A stretch of 64,000 nucleotides of DNA from Paracamarosporium sp. OC-R06-R3 (taxonomy: Eukaryota; Ascomycota; Dothideomycetes; Pleosporales; Didymosphaeriaceae): the NCBI GenBank assembly GCA_019828545.1, contig JACVRA010000161.1, positions 124,001 through 188,000 on the forward strand, in the 5' to 3' direction. Every line of letters starts with the position of its first letter. Within the stretch, counting starts at the first letter, position 1. Shown one piece after another: positions 23,678 to 34,400 of the stretch. A program made the position numbers and the translations under genes. The notes beneath the pieces are model-generated. The model had not been told where the DNA came from. It searched no databases and was given only the letters and a program-made list of their open reading frames with translations.

Positions 23678-25498
23678 ATGAGCCCCGGATACGACCAATG
23701 GACACACGAGCAGCTCGTCGCGCGCATAAAAGACTTGGAGTCTCAAATCCGACCAGAGGGCAAAGTCTCCACGTCGAACATTACCGAACCAAATGCTGCG
23801 ACCTTCACAAACTTTCCCGTTCCGTCTCCAGGCGAAGCAGACACGCAAATACCCTACCGAAAACCTCCAAAGCAGCCTCCAAAGGCTTTCGATGCGTCGA
23901 AATACACCACTAGGCTTATCGCGCTAAAGTTTGCATACCTGGGGCAAAAATATAACGGATTGGAGCATCATGCGAACAACACGACGCCACTGCCAACAAT
24001 AGAGGAGGAGCTATGGAAGGCGTTGGTCAAGACGAGGTTGATCAGTCCGACACCGAGGGGGGAGGGAGAGGCAGACATGTATAGGAGGCTGGACAAGAAG
24101 ACATTTAACAAGTGGGACAGAGATGGGGCGGATGTGAATTGGGAAGGCTGTGAATACTCCAAGTGCGGTAGGACGGATAGGGGTGTGAGCGCTTTCGGGC
24201 AGGTTGTTGGGGTGAGGGTTAGGAGTAATCGACCTAGACCAAAGCCTGCTCAAGTCCCAGCTACTTTGGAAGGAGACGCAGCAGGAGATGTTACACAAAT
24301 GTTCGAGGCAGAGGCAGCGACCGAGAACGAAGAGCCCGCGAAACCCTTCGACGACCTGAAAGACGAGCTCGCCTATATTCAGCTCCTCAACCGCGTCCTT
24401 CCACCAGACATTCGCATCTACGCCTGGTGCCCCAACCCACCTGCGGACTTCTCTGCTCGCTTTTCTTGCAAAGAGCGCCGGTACAAGTACTTCTTCACGA
24501 ACCCGTGTTTCGCGCCTGTCCCCGGCACCTCTGGCCTCTATCCCTCCAGCCTCGACACAGCCGATACTTCCTCATCCATGCGCGAAGGCTGGCTGGATAT
24601 CGAAGCAATGCGCGCAGCCTGCAACCATCTAATCGGCCTCCACGACTTCCGCAACTTCTGCAAAATCGACGCAAGCAAACAATTAACCAACTTCAAGCGG
24701 CGCATCTTCCACGCTTCCATTGAAGAAGTTTCACCACTATCCGTACCTAGCTTCCTTTCCCACACAGCAATTCAGAACCCACCCCAATCCCCATCACACC
24801 AAACACAACAGCCAAAGATGTACGCCTTCGTACTGCATGGCTCAGCCTTCCTGTGGCACCAAGTCCGCTCCATCGTCGCCATCCTCTTCCTCATCGGCCA
24901 ACGTCTCGAATCGCCTTCCCTAATCCCCCACCTCCTAAACACAGAAGCGAACCCTACGCGTCCAAAGTACGAAATGGCTTCCGATGCCCCGCTCGTCCTT
25001 TGGGATTGCATCTTTCCTCATGAAAACGAAGTACAATCCTCCGAGGAGCGAGAGCACGGTTACGAAGACCGCCTGAACTGGATTCACGTCGGTGATGAAG
25101 GCGGCGTCGAGCCTAAGTCTCTGGGGAAAGCGAAAGCGGGCGGACCCAGCAGCATGGGGCGTGGGAAATGGGGACGCGGCGGTGTTATCGATGACGTGTG
25201 GGAACTATGGCGGGGGAACAAGATTGATGAAACGCTGAGCGCAATGCTGCTTGATGCGATTGCGTCGCAAGGATCATCAACGCTGGATGCGGAGCAGAGC
25301 GCAAAGGGGAATGGTATGCCAAGAGGTGGACCTAGAGTGTTTGATGGAGGGAATGTGGGGAGGGCGAAGGGGAATTATATGCCTGTGCTCGAGAGGGAGA
25401 GACAGGAGCCTGTGGAGGTGGTTAACGAGCGGTATGCGAGGAAGAAGGGGTTGGATCCGAATAAGACGAGGGCTCAGGATGAGGATGCGGATGAGTAG
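23678..25498 (+). CDS. DEG1: tRNA pseudouridine(38/39) synthase (Deg1/Pus3)
   Basis: Single exon, 606 residues from the ATG at 23678 (MSPGYDQWTHEQLVARIKDLE). This start is chosen because fungal homologues begin with a similar short helix. In-frame ATGs at 23525 and 23654 could add up to 51 residues, and a mitochondrial presequence there cannot be excluded. The protein has the TruA fold: FAYLGQKYNGLE, the catalytic aspartate in CGRTDRGVSAFGQ (D167), the SCKERRYKYFF strand, the GLHDFRNFCKID motif and FLWHQVRSIVAILF. The KID/FRNFC context is typical of the Pus3/Deg1 branch, which makes pseudouridine 38 and 39 in the tRNA anticodon arm. The C-terminal about 100 residues are Gly/Arg/Glu-rich and poorly conserved. 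The length is greater than yeast Deg1 (about 440) because of insertions and this tail. Confidence 0.93.
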   Translation: MSPGYDQWTHEQLVARIKDLESQIRPEGKVSTSNITEPNAATFTNFPVPSPGEADTQIPYRKPPKQPPKAFDASKYTTRLIALKFAYLGQKYNGLEHHANNTTPLPTIEEELWKALVKTRLISPTPRGEGEADMYRRLDKKTFNKWDRDGADVNWEGCEYSKCGRTDRGVSAFGQVVGVRVRSNRPRPKPAQVPATLEGDAAGDVTQMFEAEAATENEEPAKPFDDLKDELAYIQLLNRVLPPDIRIYAWCPNPPADFSARFSCKERRYKYFFTNPCFAPVPGTSGLYPSSLDTADTSSSMREGWLDIEAMRAACNHLIGLHDFRNFCKIDASKQLTNFKRRIFHASIEEVSPLSVPSFLSHTAIQNPPQSPSHQTQQPKMYAFVLHGSAFLWHQVRSIVAILFLIGQRLESPSLIPHLLNTEANPTRPKYEMASDAPLVLWDCIFPHENEVQSSEEREHGYEDRLNWIHVGDEGGVEPKSLGKAKAGGPSSMGRGKWGRGGVIDDVWELWRGNKIDETLSAMLLDAIASQGSSTLDAEQSAKGNGMPRGGPRVFDGGNVGRAKGNYMPVLERERQEPVEVVNERYARKKGLDPNKTRAQDEDADE

Positions 25499-25774
25499 AT
25501 AGACACATGATACCCAGGGTAGAGAACAAGTTCATTTAAAGTCGTGTTCATGGCAATATGTGCAATGTCCGAGGGGGTATCATATATGTCATTCTTTTAT
25601 GGCTTGAGCCGCGGACGCCGGTACGATGTCCAATGCCTCTCTATCTGCTCAAAGCTTCGATTCCATTGATCCGCCATCCACCCTTCAATCCGCCTAATTT
25701 CAAAATTACTGCCTCAGTATAACAGTGGCCCAGCGCACCACCATCCCTCCCATATTTCATCCACCACTCCCTGC

Positions 25775-26506
25775 TCAATCCCCCGTATTCAACTCCAAAT
25801 CAATCTGCACCCCATGACTAACTCCATAATCCGCTAAACTCAGCTGATCATGAAACGGCCTTTCCCCCTGTCTTTTCAACATGATCTCATGCACCGGCCG
25901 TCCAATCTTCGCCGCCACCATCGCTTTAAACACCTTCACGGGATCCGACGCCATGCATGGGATCTGCGCTTTCGTGCCGAGGCGATCATTCACCGTCACG
26001 ATGATCATGGGTTCGCCGGATGCCGCGACAGGAGCGGGGGCTGCAGGCTTCCTTTCTTTTTCTTTGGGCTTGGAGTCGCGGTCGCGATCGCGGTCAGATC
26101 GTGAGTGCCGATCGCGCCGCCTGTCTGAGTCGCGGTCTCTATCGCGCCTGTCACGCTCGTCGCGCGGTCGGTCATAATCTCGTCGCCGGTCGTCGTCTCG
26201 CCTGTCGCGCCCGTAGCCTCGGTCCCGGTCGTCTCGCGACCTGTAGCCTCTATCTCTGTCGTCGCGGCGGCGGTCGTCACGGTCGTAGCCTCCTCTCCTG
26301 TCGTCTCTGTCGCGATCTCTGTCGCCTGCGTCGCGGTCTGGCTTCTTCCATTTTAAACCTGAGTAGCTTTTGGGTTTGCGGGGGGGGCTTCGTCGGGGCG
26401 AGCGAGATCGTGAGCGTGCGCGCGAGTCGTCTTTGGGCGCGGGTGAGCGTGATTCGCAGCGTTCGACTAGTGCCGCACGGTCTGGATGGGGTGCTGGAGA
26501 AGGCAT
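25775..26506 (-). CDS. HUB1: RS/RD-rich protein with C-terminal Hub1/UBL5 domain
   Basis: Single exon, 243 residues from the ATG at 26506; an in-frame ATG at 26563 would add 19 residues. Residues about 20-60 are Arg-Ser-rich (RARSRSRSPRRS), and residues 60-150 are dominated by Arg-Asp repeats (RDRDRDDRR type) like those of U1-70K and other splicing factors. Residues 167-243 are a Hub1/UBL5-type ubiquitin-like domain: VTVNDRLGTKAQIPC, a long central helix, then HDQLSLADYGVSHGV. Hub1 is a non-conjugated ubiquitin-like protein that binds Snu66 and tunes splice-site choice. Yeast and animal Hub1 are about 73 residues with nothing N-terminal, so this one is an RS-domain fusion. It also lacks the C-terminal Tyr-Tyr of classic Hub1 and ends LELNTGD. 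Location is presumably nuclear. The gene diverges from the PIG-H gene over 192 bp. Confidence 0.85.
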   Translation of the reverse strand: MPSPAPHPDRAALVERCESRSPAPKDDSRARSRSRSPRRSPPRKPKSYSGLKWKKPDRDAGDRDRDRDDRRGGYDRDDRRRDDRDRGYRSRDDRDRGYGRDRRDDDRRRDYDRPRDERDRRDRDRDSDRRRDRHSRSDRDRDRDSKPKEKERKPAAPAPVAASGEPMIIVTVNDRLGTKAQIPCMASDPVKVFKAMVAAKIGRPVHEIMLKRQGERPFHDQLSLADYGVSHGVQIDLELNTGD

Positions 26507-26698
26507 CGTTGTGTGTTTTGAGTGGGATGTGTGTGTGCGATGAGGTAGGTGAAGTTGAGGCAAGTACGACCGACACTTTTAGGAAGCTATGACCCTCGCT
26601 TCTTCCCGCTGTAGGGCTGAACCGCGGCGTCATGGTCCGCTATGAGCCTTCCCCTCCACACAAGCTTGTCTTGAGCTACCATCCGATACCATGTCGAT
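26507..26698. promoter_or_regulatory. 192-bp divergent promoter (HUB1-like / PIG-H)
   Basis: Only 192 bases separate the two start codons, so both promoters must share this stretch or overlap the neighbouring 5' ends. No clear TATA box was seen. The arrangement suggests housekeeping co-expression, which is inference. Confidence 0.5.
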
Positions 26699-27433
26699 AT
26701 GGCTACGATAATAGCCGTGCTGCAGCGGCTGAGTTCGCCGCCTGTGCAGACGCTCCGCACGTTACAGCCTACCCAAGCTACCGCTTCCTACACGGTTTCT
26801 ACGCGTCCTGAAGCGAAGACGATTGCCGCTAGACTGAGCTTCTACGCTGGTTCTGCGCTCCGAATTCTGGTGGGTTGTGCAATAGCCTTACTCGCATGGA
26901 TGAAATGGTGTGCCAGTTACGAGAAACATACCGTGGCACTGTCATGGGCACTCGACAGCTCGCACGAAGATCAGCTCCTCAAGCTTGTCTCGCTGCTACC
27001 ATGGCGGTACCTAGCGCCTGCGTCTTTGTTCATCCTCTATCTCGCCCTCCGGAGAGGGTACACAGGTATGTTTATTCTAGCTATACACCTCCCCGTATTC
27101 TAATATCGCACAGAAGAATCTTTGACCGTCCTCCGCGGCCTCGGCCTGCAAACCAGCACAACATCTTCCATCTACCTTCGCACACCTACCACACGCTTCA
27201 TTCCCACAACGAGCATCCAAGATATATTCATACACGAGGCGTTCAAGGGCTTTGAAGTGAGGTTCTACCTTTCGGTTGTGGTAAAAGGAGAGAAGGACGT
27301 GGTTGTTGTCTTTCCGAGGTTGTTGCCACGAAGGGCGATATTGGAGGAGGTATGGAGAGGTAGTCGGCGGTGTCTGTGGGAGAATACAGAAATACGAAGG
27401 GGCGATAAAGATAACACAAGCCAAGAGGCGTGA
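26699..27433 (+). CDS. GPI15: GPI-GlcNAc transferase subunit PIG-H (Gpi15)
   Basis: Exon 1 is 26699-27065 and exon 2 is 27114-27433 (48-bp intron), giving 228 residues. The splice completes RRGYTEESLTVLRGLG. Two membrane segments (ALRILVGCAIALLAWMKW and YLAPASLFILYLAL) form a hairpin in the ER membrane, followed by the cytosolic PIG-H domain: ESLTVLRGLGLQTST, FIPTTSIQDIFIHEAFKG and VVVFPRLLPRR. PIG-H belongs to the complex that transfers GlcNAc from UDP-GlcNAc to phosphatidylinositol, the first step of GPI-anchor synthesis, and it holds the catalytic subunit PIG-A. Length and layout match fungal PIG-H proteins. It is convergent with DIB1. Confidence 0.93.
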
Positions 27434-27626
27434 TCGTGAAAATGATATTGAATGTTTATGAACGATGTAAACCTACGGCTCGTTCCGAATTTGCCGAATT
27501 TCCCAAGACTAACCATGAAGCATGAACGTGTTTCCTCTTCCCATACCCAAATCTCTTACACCCGTTATCCAACGACAAACTAGCCATCCTACTTCCCCTC
27601 CAGCTCCTTCCCACGACAACGTGTAC

Positions 27627-28181
27627 CTAATACCTATACCTAGTCGAATAATCCTTCGGACTAACCACCAAACCTCTCCCTTTCTTCGCGCCCCTATAAA
27701 TCGTCTCAACGATATCGATGAGCTCTTGTTTATCCTCAAGCACCCAATTCAACTTGTTGTTATTACCCGTGCCAAAATCACACATCATGTGCTTGTTGCG
27801 GAAGAAGAACATAACCGTGCATGCATCGTACAATTCGTACATTGCTTTGAAGTCTGGGACTTCGTCAAGGTCGCAGAGATAGATTACCTTTGTATCACTA
27901 TTAGCATGTAGTATTTTCTGGGACGTGAGTGTTGAGGGATCACGTGTTCTATGATTTTAGGTGGAACCAGACAGAGAAGAGGGAAATGATGTTGCGGAGA
28001 TGGGACTCACAGCGAAGTTCTTGACTTTGTCGGCGATTTTGTACAGCACTTCGTCCTGGCGCATGCAGTCTGGGTCGTGGTCGCGGCCGAAACGTATCAC
28101 GACGAGGCGATCTTCTTCGCTGAGGATGGCTTGGTCGACGTGCCATCCTGTTCGGAGATGCGGTAGAACGACGGAACCCAT
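27627..28181 (-). CDS. DIB1: U5 snRNP thioredoxin-like protein Dib1/Dim1 (TXNL4A)
   Basis: Exon 1 is 28181-28011 and exon 2 is 27887-27627, separated by a 123-bp intron, giving exactly 143 residues, the normal length of this very conserved protein. The splice joins VKNFA to VIYLCDLDEVPDF. The sequence follows the human and yeast orthologues closely throughout: MGSVVLPHLRTGWHVDQAIL, VIRFGRDHDPDCMRQDE, YELYDACTVMFFFRNKHMM and GTGNNNKLNW, ending KDYSTRYRY. Dib1 has a thioredoxin fold without the redox CxxC. It sits in the U4/U6.U5 tri-snRNP near the 5' splice site and must leave for spliceosome activation. The gene is nuclear housekeeping. It diverges from the RWD gene over 383 bp. Confidence 0.97.
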
Positions 28182-28564
28182 GGTTTTGCTTGTGATTTAT
28201 GACTTTCCTCTTTCTCTTCCGTAGTAGGTTGTGTCGAACTACAACGACGCGGCGCTTGTTCGTGGCTGTGAGAGGTGGAGCACAAGTGTTATTCTCGTAT
28301 AGTGTGAAATAAATGGGCTTATTGAGATTTTGGTAAAGCTGTAAAGGGTGGTGTTGCTTTGCGGGCCAAGTATATCACTTTTGCAAGCTTCCACGAACGT
28401 TGAAGGCAGTCGCCTCCCGTGACTTCCAAAGATTCGCCCCGCGCTAGCTGAATTTAGACTAGCGTATGATTTTCTAGAAGCCTTCTCCATGCATCGGAAT
28501 CCATACGATCCTACCGGCTCCTACCCATTTACGTTCTGGAAGACAGACAGAAGAGACATTAAAG
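28182..28564. promoter_or_regulatory. 383-bp divergent promoter (DIB1 / RWD gene)
   Basis: This is the shared upstream region of two divergent genes. It contains an AT-rich patch (GAAATAAATG near 28307) but no sharp TATA box. Short open frames on the minus strand here (for example 28239-28490) are not supported as genes. Confidence 0.45.
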
Positions 28565-29452
28565 ATGGCTGCGCTACCATCATGGTACTTATTGCCACCG
28601 GACCTCATTGAACATCAAATCGCCCAAATCGACCTTTTACTAGCAATGTACCCGGAAGAGGAAATTGAAATGGAGAAACAGTCACAAGACGTACTCAATG
28701 TGCTGAAAGCCGGTATCGAAAACCAGACGCTGCCAAAAAGAAATACTTTGGGATCCTCAACAATAATGTTGCTCCTCAATCTTACCATCTCCGGGAATAA
28801 CACCTTACAGTTGGACATCAACGTGCCATTCACACATGAAGGTGATGTTCCGCCAGAAGAAGCCCCATTGGCTAAAATAAGGATACGACAGCCTTCATGG
28901 TTAAACCGAGCAGCAACAACGCAACTCAATGCGCAAATATCAGAGCAAGAAGATCTGTTCAGCGCCATTGATGACATCAAGCAAGCCGCAGACGATGTTC
29001 TGCAGGCCCAGGTATCTCGCAATGAGCAAGTTGTCTCCGCCTCCATAACAAGCTCTGGGCCTCTCGTCCGTGCTTGGTTTTACTTTCCCTCAATATCTAC
29101 CCGCTCCAAGCGCGACGACTTCATCATCCACGCACCGTCTTACTCTCTGACCGGCTTCCTATTTGCTGGAAAACCGGGGCTCCTCTGTCTTGAAGGTACT
29201 TCGGCGAACATTGACACTTACATGAAATTCATTAAGACAGAGAGCTGGGGCGATATTCCGAGTCATCATAAGAAAGTTAGCGAGAGGTTGAGGGAAGAGA
29301 AGGTGGAGAGAGTATTTGAGGATATGCAAGAGATTACTGATGATGTAGGGGAGAGAAGGGGAGCAAGGGCGAATAGAGGAGATATGAAGGCTGTTGAAGG
29401 GTGGCTTGGTGAGAGGGGCTTGGGAGATGCTTTTGCGAAGGTTTTGATGTGA
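28565..29452 (+). CDS. RWD domain protein with Prp3-C-like (DUF1115) domain
   Basis: Single exon, 295 residues. Residues about 10-130 are an RWD domain (EHQIAQIDLLLAMYPEEE at the start, then LQLDINVPFTH and the proline-containing loop). Residues about 160-295 match the domain shared with the C-terminus of the U4/U6 snRNP protein Prp3: VRAWFYFPSISTRSKRDDF, APSYSLTGFLFAGKPGLLCLEG and SWGDIPSHHKKV. This combination is the RWDD2 family, conserved from fungi to animals with little direct functional data. By the domain a link to RNA or snRNP biology is possible but not shown. It lacks the N-terminal Prp3 body and is therefore not Prp3 itself. Confidence 0.9.
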   Translation: MAALPSWYLLPPDLIEHQIAQIDLLLAMYPEEEIEMEKQSQDVLNVLKAGIENQTLPKRNTLGSSTIMLLLNLTISGNNTLQLDINVPFTHEGDVPPEEAPLAKIRIRQPSWLNRAATTQLNAQISEQEDLFSAIDDIKQAADDVLQAQVSRNEQVVSASITSSGPLVRAWFYFPSISTRSKRDDFIIHAPSYSLTGFLFAGKPGLLCLEGTSANIDTYMKFIKTESWGDIPSHHKKVSERLREEKVERVFEDMQEITDDVGERRGARANRGDMKAVEGWLGERGLGDAFAKVLM

Positions 29453-30018
29453 TGTCAATATTCGTTATAAGCTGGCTGGTAGTACTAGTATGACTCTGCC
29501 TAGATGACCATAATGAAAGCGTTTTGCGAATTAGTGTTTATGAGGAGGTGTTTCGCAGCAAGAATCTTTACAGGCATGAACGGTGTGATTTGGTTGTAAG
29601 AGCAACGATTTCACATATGAGCCTGTAACTTGGCTTGTATAGTCGAAAGATATATATTACTATATCGTGTTCATTCTTTGGTGGTGATTAGTGCCGACAA
29701 TGAAATCGTTCTGAACTATCGGCTTCATCGTGGGGTCAAGGTTCTCAACATACATAGTATTCAAAATCACTTACTGATTCGCTAATCATGAATAGCCTTC
29801 GAATTTGAACTTCCAGCAAAAGTTTGCCGCGTCCTGCGCCATAAGAAGATGATCCGTTCTAGGCCTCTTATCCTTGTGCGCAAGGTGACCAGTCACAGAA
29901 TTGATTGCGAAACCAGGACAATTCTCACATCACATTTGATGTAGCCGACGATTACTTCGATTCTCGAACCCCACCTGTCCTTAAGTCCCAAAAATTAATC
30001 ACACACTCGGCATCCACG
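29453..30018. other. Intergenic region upstream of the membrane-protein gene
   Basis: Downstream of the RWD gene an AT-rich stretch (TATATATTACTATATCG near 29650) may belong to its 3' end or to the next promoter. The coding frame of the downstream gene is open from 29905 but its first ATG is at 30019. No other feature was recognised. Confidence 0.4.
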
Positions 30019-31214
30019 ATGAGTGTAACGTCTAGATCAAAACCAGAACCTGGAGGGACAGAACTCAAACAGACTCAAGATATCGGAAAGCAAGACCAAA
30101 TAGGTAATTGTACTAAAACTTCTGAACTAGATCCGAGCTACTCCTATAAGACCGATGCTGTATATATTAATGATTTGGAGCACGACGCGAAGCTTTTGAA
30201 AAGTTGTGTGCTACTCCGTAAATTAACCGTAGCCGAGGTACTGCGCTGAAGCCATTGGAATCCATAAGAGTAGACGACGAATTAAATGTACGATTATCGA
30301 TTGCGAATGACCCGTCCGCCCTGTATTCGTATGCAGCTGGCTTATGGTATTCACGGGTTGTCGAAGACCAGACCTATGGTGACACGACGCGCAACGACGC
30401 TCAGATGAACTCGATGGACGATTTCGTCAAAGCAAAAAACCTGATTGGATATCGAACCAAGAGCTCAAGAAATACATTACTGTGGGCTTTGGAGATCAGC
30501 ATGATATGTTCAACGATGGCCAGCCTAGCTATAGCGAATGCAGCGACCCTGAACGTCGTTGAAACCGTCGACTTGAATACAGTCAAAGCACGTCCGACTC
30601 TTTTAGCATCAAATCAAGCACCTTCAAGACGTATTACTCTTGTTGAAAAGTTGGTTTTTGGTTTTGGCACTGTTCTGTGTATTGGGTTCGTCGTTGGTAC
30701 GAGATACTCACGACGTACTCGGGATCTAGCTTTTCCAACGATGGGTGCTTCGGGTTTCTTGTTCCTCATATGGTCACGCAAAGACACTGTTCCGACAGAG
30801 GTGATGTGGATGTGAGCTCGGATAAGCCCACAATATGATCGCAAGGCTGACTCCACTAGGACTTCGGCCATCTAGGCAACAGCAACCCTTGTCCAGGTCT
30901 GGACAACCAAGTATCGGCTCTCAGAAGGGGATTTTATCTTGCAAGTATCCTGCGACTACGACGGGCGACACCATTCGTCTGATGTGCGTTATGACAGATA
31001 TTTCCTGCTCGCATCAGTACTGACGGGAGTACTCACGTATGTCTTCGCTGCTGCTCTTCAAGAGCAGGCTATCGAGGCGATTCCCCTACTGGCAGCATTC
31101 TCTCTGTTCTTGAGTCAGGTTATAGTGGGTGTACGTATTCGGATTATGGTAGCGCGAAGATTGCGGCGGTCGGAAACGAAGGAGGAGCGACGTGATGGTT
31201 CAGTATTCGCTTAA
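30019..31214 (+). CDS. Hypothetical multi-spanning membrane protein
   Basis: A tentative model uses exons 30019-30103, 30238-30800 and 30876-31214, giving about 328 residues. The last join (VPTE to ATATLVQVW) is fairly secure; the first is not, because the frame from 30019 stays open to 30249, then stops, and the next frame opens at 30222. Either an intron or a frameshift lies there. About five hydrophobic segments are visible: ALEISMICSTMASLAIANA, LVFGFGTVLCIGFVVG, MGASGFLFLIW, LLASVLTGVLTYVFAAAL and AIPLLAAFSLFLSQVIVG. The first and last parts are charged. I recognise no family. A membrane location is the only safe statement. Confidence 0.5.
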
Positions 31215-34200
31215 ACGACTAATCGACGTCACGGCCACCAATCTACAAAAGAGCTCGATTTTAATGTCCATAACCAAAATGGTCCGTCAAGCTCTTTCGT
31301 ACATTTCCATGACTTCGCTCTCTTATGAATAGGCATGAACGCCGTGTAACTCTTAGGAGGAGTTTAGCCATGGATACGCTTGTTCCGGAAAGGATGGATA
31401 ATAGTGTCCATGTTACCTCGAAGTGATGAATGTGCCCAATGCATCAATATGCCAGGGTTATGCTAGGTTTACTCGCGCCACGTTTGAGTCATACAGCTAT
31501 TTCGTACCAAAGTGAAAGAATTAGAGCGGGTACTACCGGTAAGAATATATCGATATGGCACGAAAGAAAGTACGCCTCCAGGCTGTGTAGTTAGGTATCT
31601 TTTCATTCCAGAAGCAAAGGCGTCAAGGCTTAGCGTGCTTCGAAAAATAGTTGTATAGCTGGGTGTAACGCTTGTGTGTCGCCCTCATCAACGAATTGTT
31701 GTTGTGTTACCACGCTCAACGTGCTGGCCTATGGTGACCATCTGCAACAACACACCAAGTCGATTCGATTGCTGTGCGCTTTCCTACAAAGCTGGTCACG
31801 CTTTTTAAAGGCGCATGCCGAAAGCTTTGCAAGAAGTAATCTTCCAAAGTCTAGACCCAATAGTCGATAACGTGTACGTTAAGAGAGGAAACGAGGTTTG
31901 GGGATGATGATCGATGACGTGGAGTGGCTGGCGGCGATGGCCTAGCGGTTTGTGGAATTGGTCTTAGGAGTGCCTCTGAAACGATATCAACGTTAATGAC
32001 TCTGAAATTTGTAGCATTGATTTTACTCACAAAGGTCGCATTTTGAGCTGCGTGGTTGACACGGACTGAGAGCGCCTACCTAGTGCATGCAGGCGGGTTA
32101 TCCTGATCGACCGAGAACAAGCCAGACAATCGACAGGAGAGACCCGATGCAATCCTTATAATATACAAGCTTGACCAGGCTAGTTGGTGACTCGTTCTGA
32201 AGAGTTCGCGACGGGATGTTTTCGGCGGCAGTTGTGGCTCCGAAGTAGCTAGGAGCCAAGAATATTTCGTAGGCTTGCTATAGGAGGTCTTGTGAATTCT
32301 CCCGGATAGGCCTGAGGTGTATAAGTTTGATCGAAGTCTCGTATTCCTCAGCTGGCCTCGAAGTGAATAGCAGATCACATGATCTGATGATGAGCATAGA
32401 GATCAAAATGTTTGATAAGAACCCTGGAAGAGTGGGTCAAATATTTTGGCAGTATGCTCGTTATTATCAGGACTGTCCAAATCTCGAAGGCTGGGATTTC
32501 AGGGGAAGGCGAGACACTGATAACAGCATCAGCAACCCCCCACTTAACTGCTACCTAAATGATATGCATCGCCCCTGCATTACACCGTTTCTCGAATTGC
32601 CGTTTTGAATCCTCTACATGGCTTTTGCAACCACCAAGTACCCCCTAAACCCCTCTCCTCGTTGTCCCGCCTCCCCGTCACCGGTAGCGACATCCAGATC
32701 GTGCGCAGATAGTAGATCTACGAACCTAGCACTGCTGATCCGGCAGAGCAATGTGTCAAGTGTGTCGCGTAACATTATTGATGCAGGGTCTGAGTGGAGC
32801 CTTGATGTCGTGGATCACCCTTGTAGTAGGGGGGCGATTCGCTCAGAGTGGACGCCGAGATGAAGGCGGGATGTCAGATGAACGGTGGAGCGGGGAGGAT
32901 CTCATCGATGACGGCTTACTGATGCCCGAAAATAGGAGACCGGTAATGCAGTGAGGACTACCCGGTACACACACTGGAGGTGATGCGAGTGATCCGCACG
33001 TGGTAAGTGAAGGGATGAACCTTGAAAAAGATGCTAAGTAAGAAGGGAAGTTGACGCGAACAGGTACCGCCCAAGGCCAAGGCGGTACCGCTACTGCAAC
33101 GGGATGCAAGTGCGTTGCATCGCGGCATGCTGCACTGATGCCGTGCAAGTTTGTAAACAAGAATGCTCCTTGAGTCCAATTGTGCCATACGCAACAATAC
33201 CCTACGAAAACTGCGATGCACACATTTGTTGCTACCATTTATAAGACTAAAGATATTAGCATGTCCGAGATTCAATGGCGAAAACAATTGTCATGCCTCT
33301 AAACTAAGACCGTCAGAGCGCCTCCTATCATACAAGTGGTACAGTAAAGATTGACACATCAAATTAAAAAAAAGCAATTCACAGCTGAAAAGGGACGTAA
33401 ATATTTGCCTTACTCATGGACTTATCGAAAGAGCCCGATCAGGCTCTTCAAGGCTGCAGTCAAGACCGCACGTGCAGCCGGCCGCGTCGTTTCGAAATAC
33501 TTTTGCACCGCCACAGGTCTTTGCTTCATCATCCCAAAAGGGCCAGCTACTTCTCAAACCGACAGTACCGTGATTCCAATGCGTCAGTCTCCTTGACCAT
33601 TGAGGCTACCTACTATGCATCGGCTACCTTGCGGGTTGAACGGCCATATTTCCCGCCATCCCGTTCTACCCACACTGAAACACCGTGTTGGTAACACGAC
33701 GTCTCCATATCAACCAGACCCATGTAATGCAGCAACAATCCCATCTGCATCCCGCTTCCCCTTGCAAACTTAACTCAAAATCCCTCACGCACATCTGCCG
33801 TCGTACATAACACTAAGCGCCGACCATCGGCGACGTCCAGCTTACCCGGTGCGTTGAATGCATATAAATCATCGACGGAAGCAGAAGTGATCGTCTATTC
33901 TGCCTCACTTAGTACGAGAATGCCGTGCGGCCACGTTGGCACTGTGCAAAAAAGGCAGGTCCGGCTGCGGATCGGGATTTCAGGATGTCCTTGTGATTCG
34001 GGCTGTTACGCTACCACAAAGAGCACCGTGCTGCGAACGAGCGAGCGCACAGATCCCGCGACGACGGAGAGGAAATTCGCAAAATGTTGCAACAGTTCAA
34101 TTTCTGCGCCAAACCAAAGAATATTACCTAGATGCTGATGTACAGACGATGATACGCGCCAAATTTTTCCGTACCGAAAACAAACGAGTGAGGTTTCCTG

Positions 34201-34400
34201 TTTTCCGCCCTTATTTTAGTGGGTCGAAACAGCCAGCAAATGCAGATGCGATCCCACCTTTGATATTAAAAAAAAAAGAAATGTGAGCTCCATTGCAGGA
34301 TGCGAAGACATGTCCGAAGGGAATAACCACCGGAAATAACCACCGGAAATATAGGATACAAGCCACCGCCGTAGTGTGAGTACGAAAGAACCCTACCACC
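31215..34400. other. 3.2-kb intergenic region, no gene recognised
   Basis: Scattered short open frames on both strands show no domain and no convincing splice partners. A short direct repeat (AACCACCGGAAAT twice) lies near 34325-34351. A TGGCCTAGCGG sequence near 31938 resembles a tRNA A box but has no B box or cloverleaf partner. The region separates the housekeeping block from the transporter/NRPS locus and might mark its left border. Confidence 0.45.

Noticed and set aside
25850..26592. Arg/Ser-rich open frames on both strands
   Set aside because: Shadows of the repetitive RS/RD codons of the Hub1-domain gene.
28565..29452. Annotation as the splicing factor Prp3 itself
   Set aside because: Only the C-terminal domain is shared. 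The protein starts with an RWD domain and lacks the Prp3 body.
31936..31960. tRNA-like A box (TGGCCTAGCGG)
   Set aside because: No B box GGTTCGA within the following 100 bases and no foldable cloverleaf.
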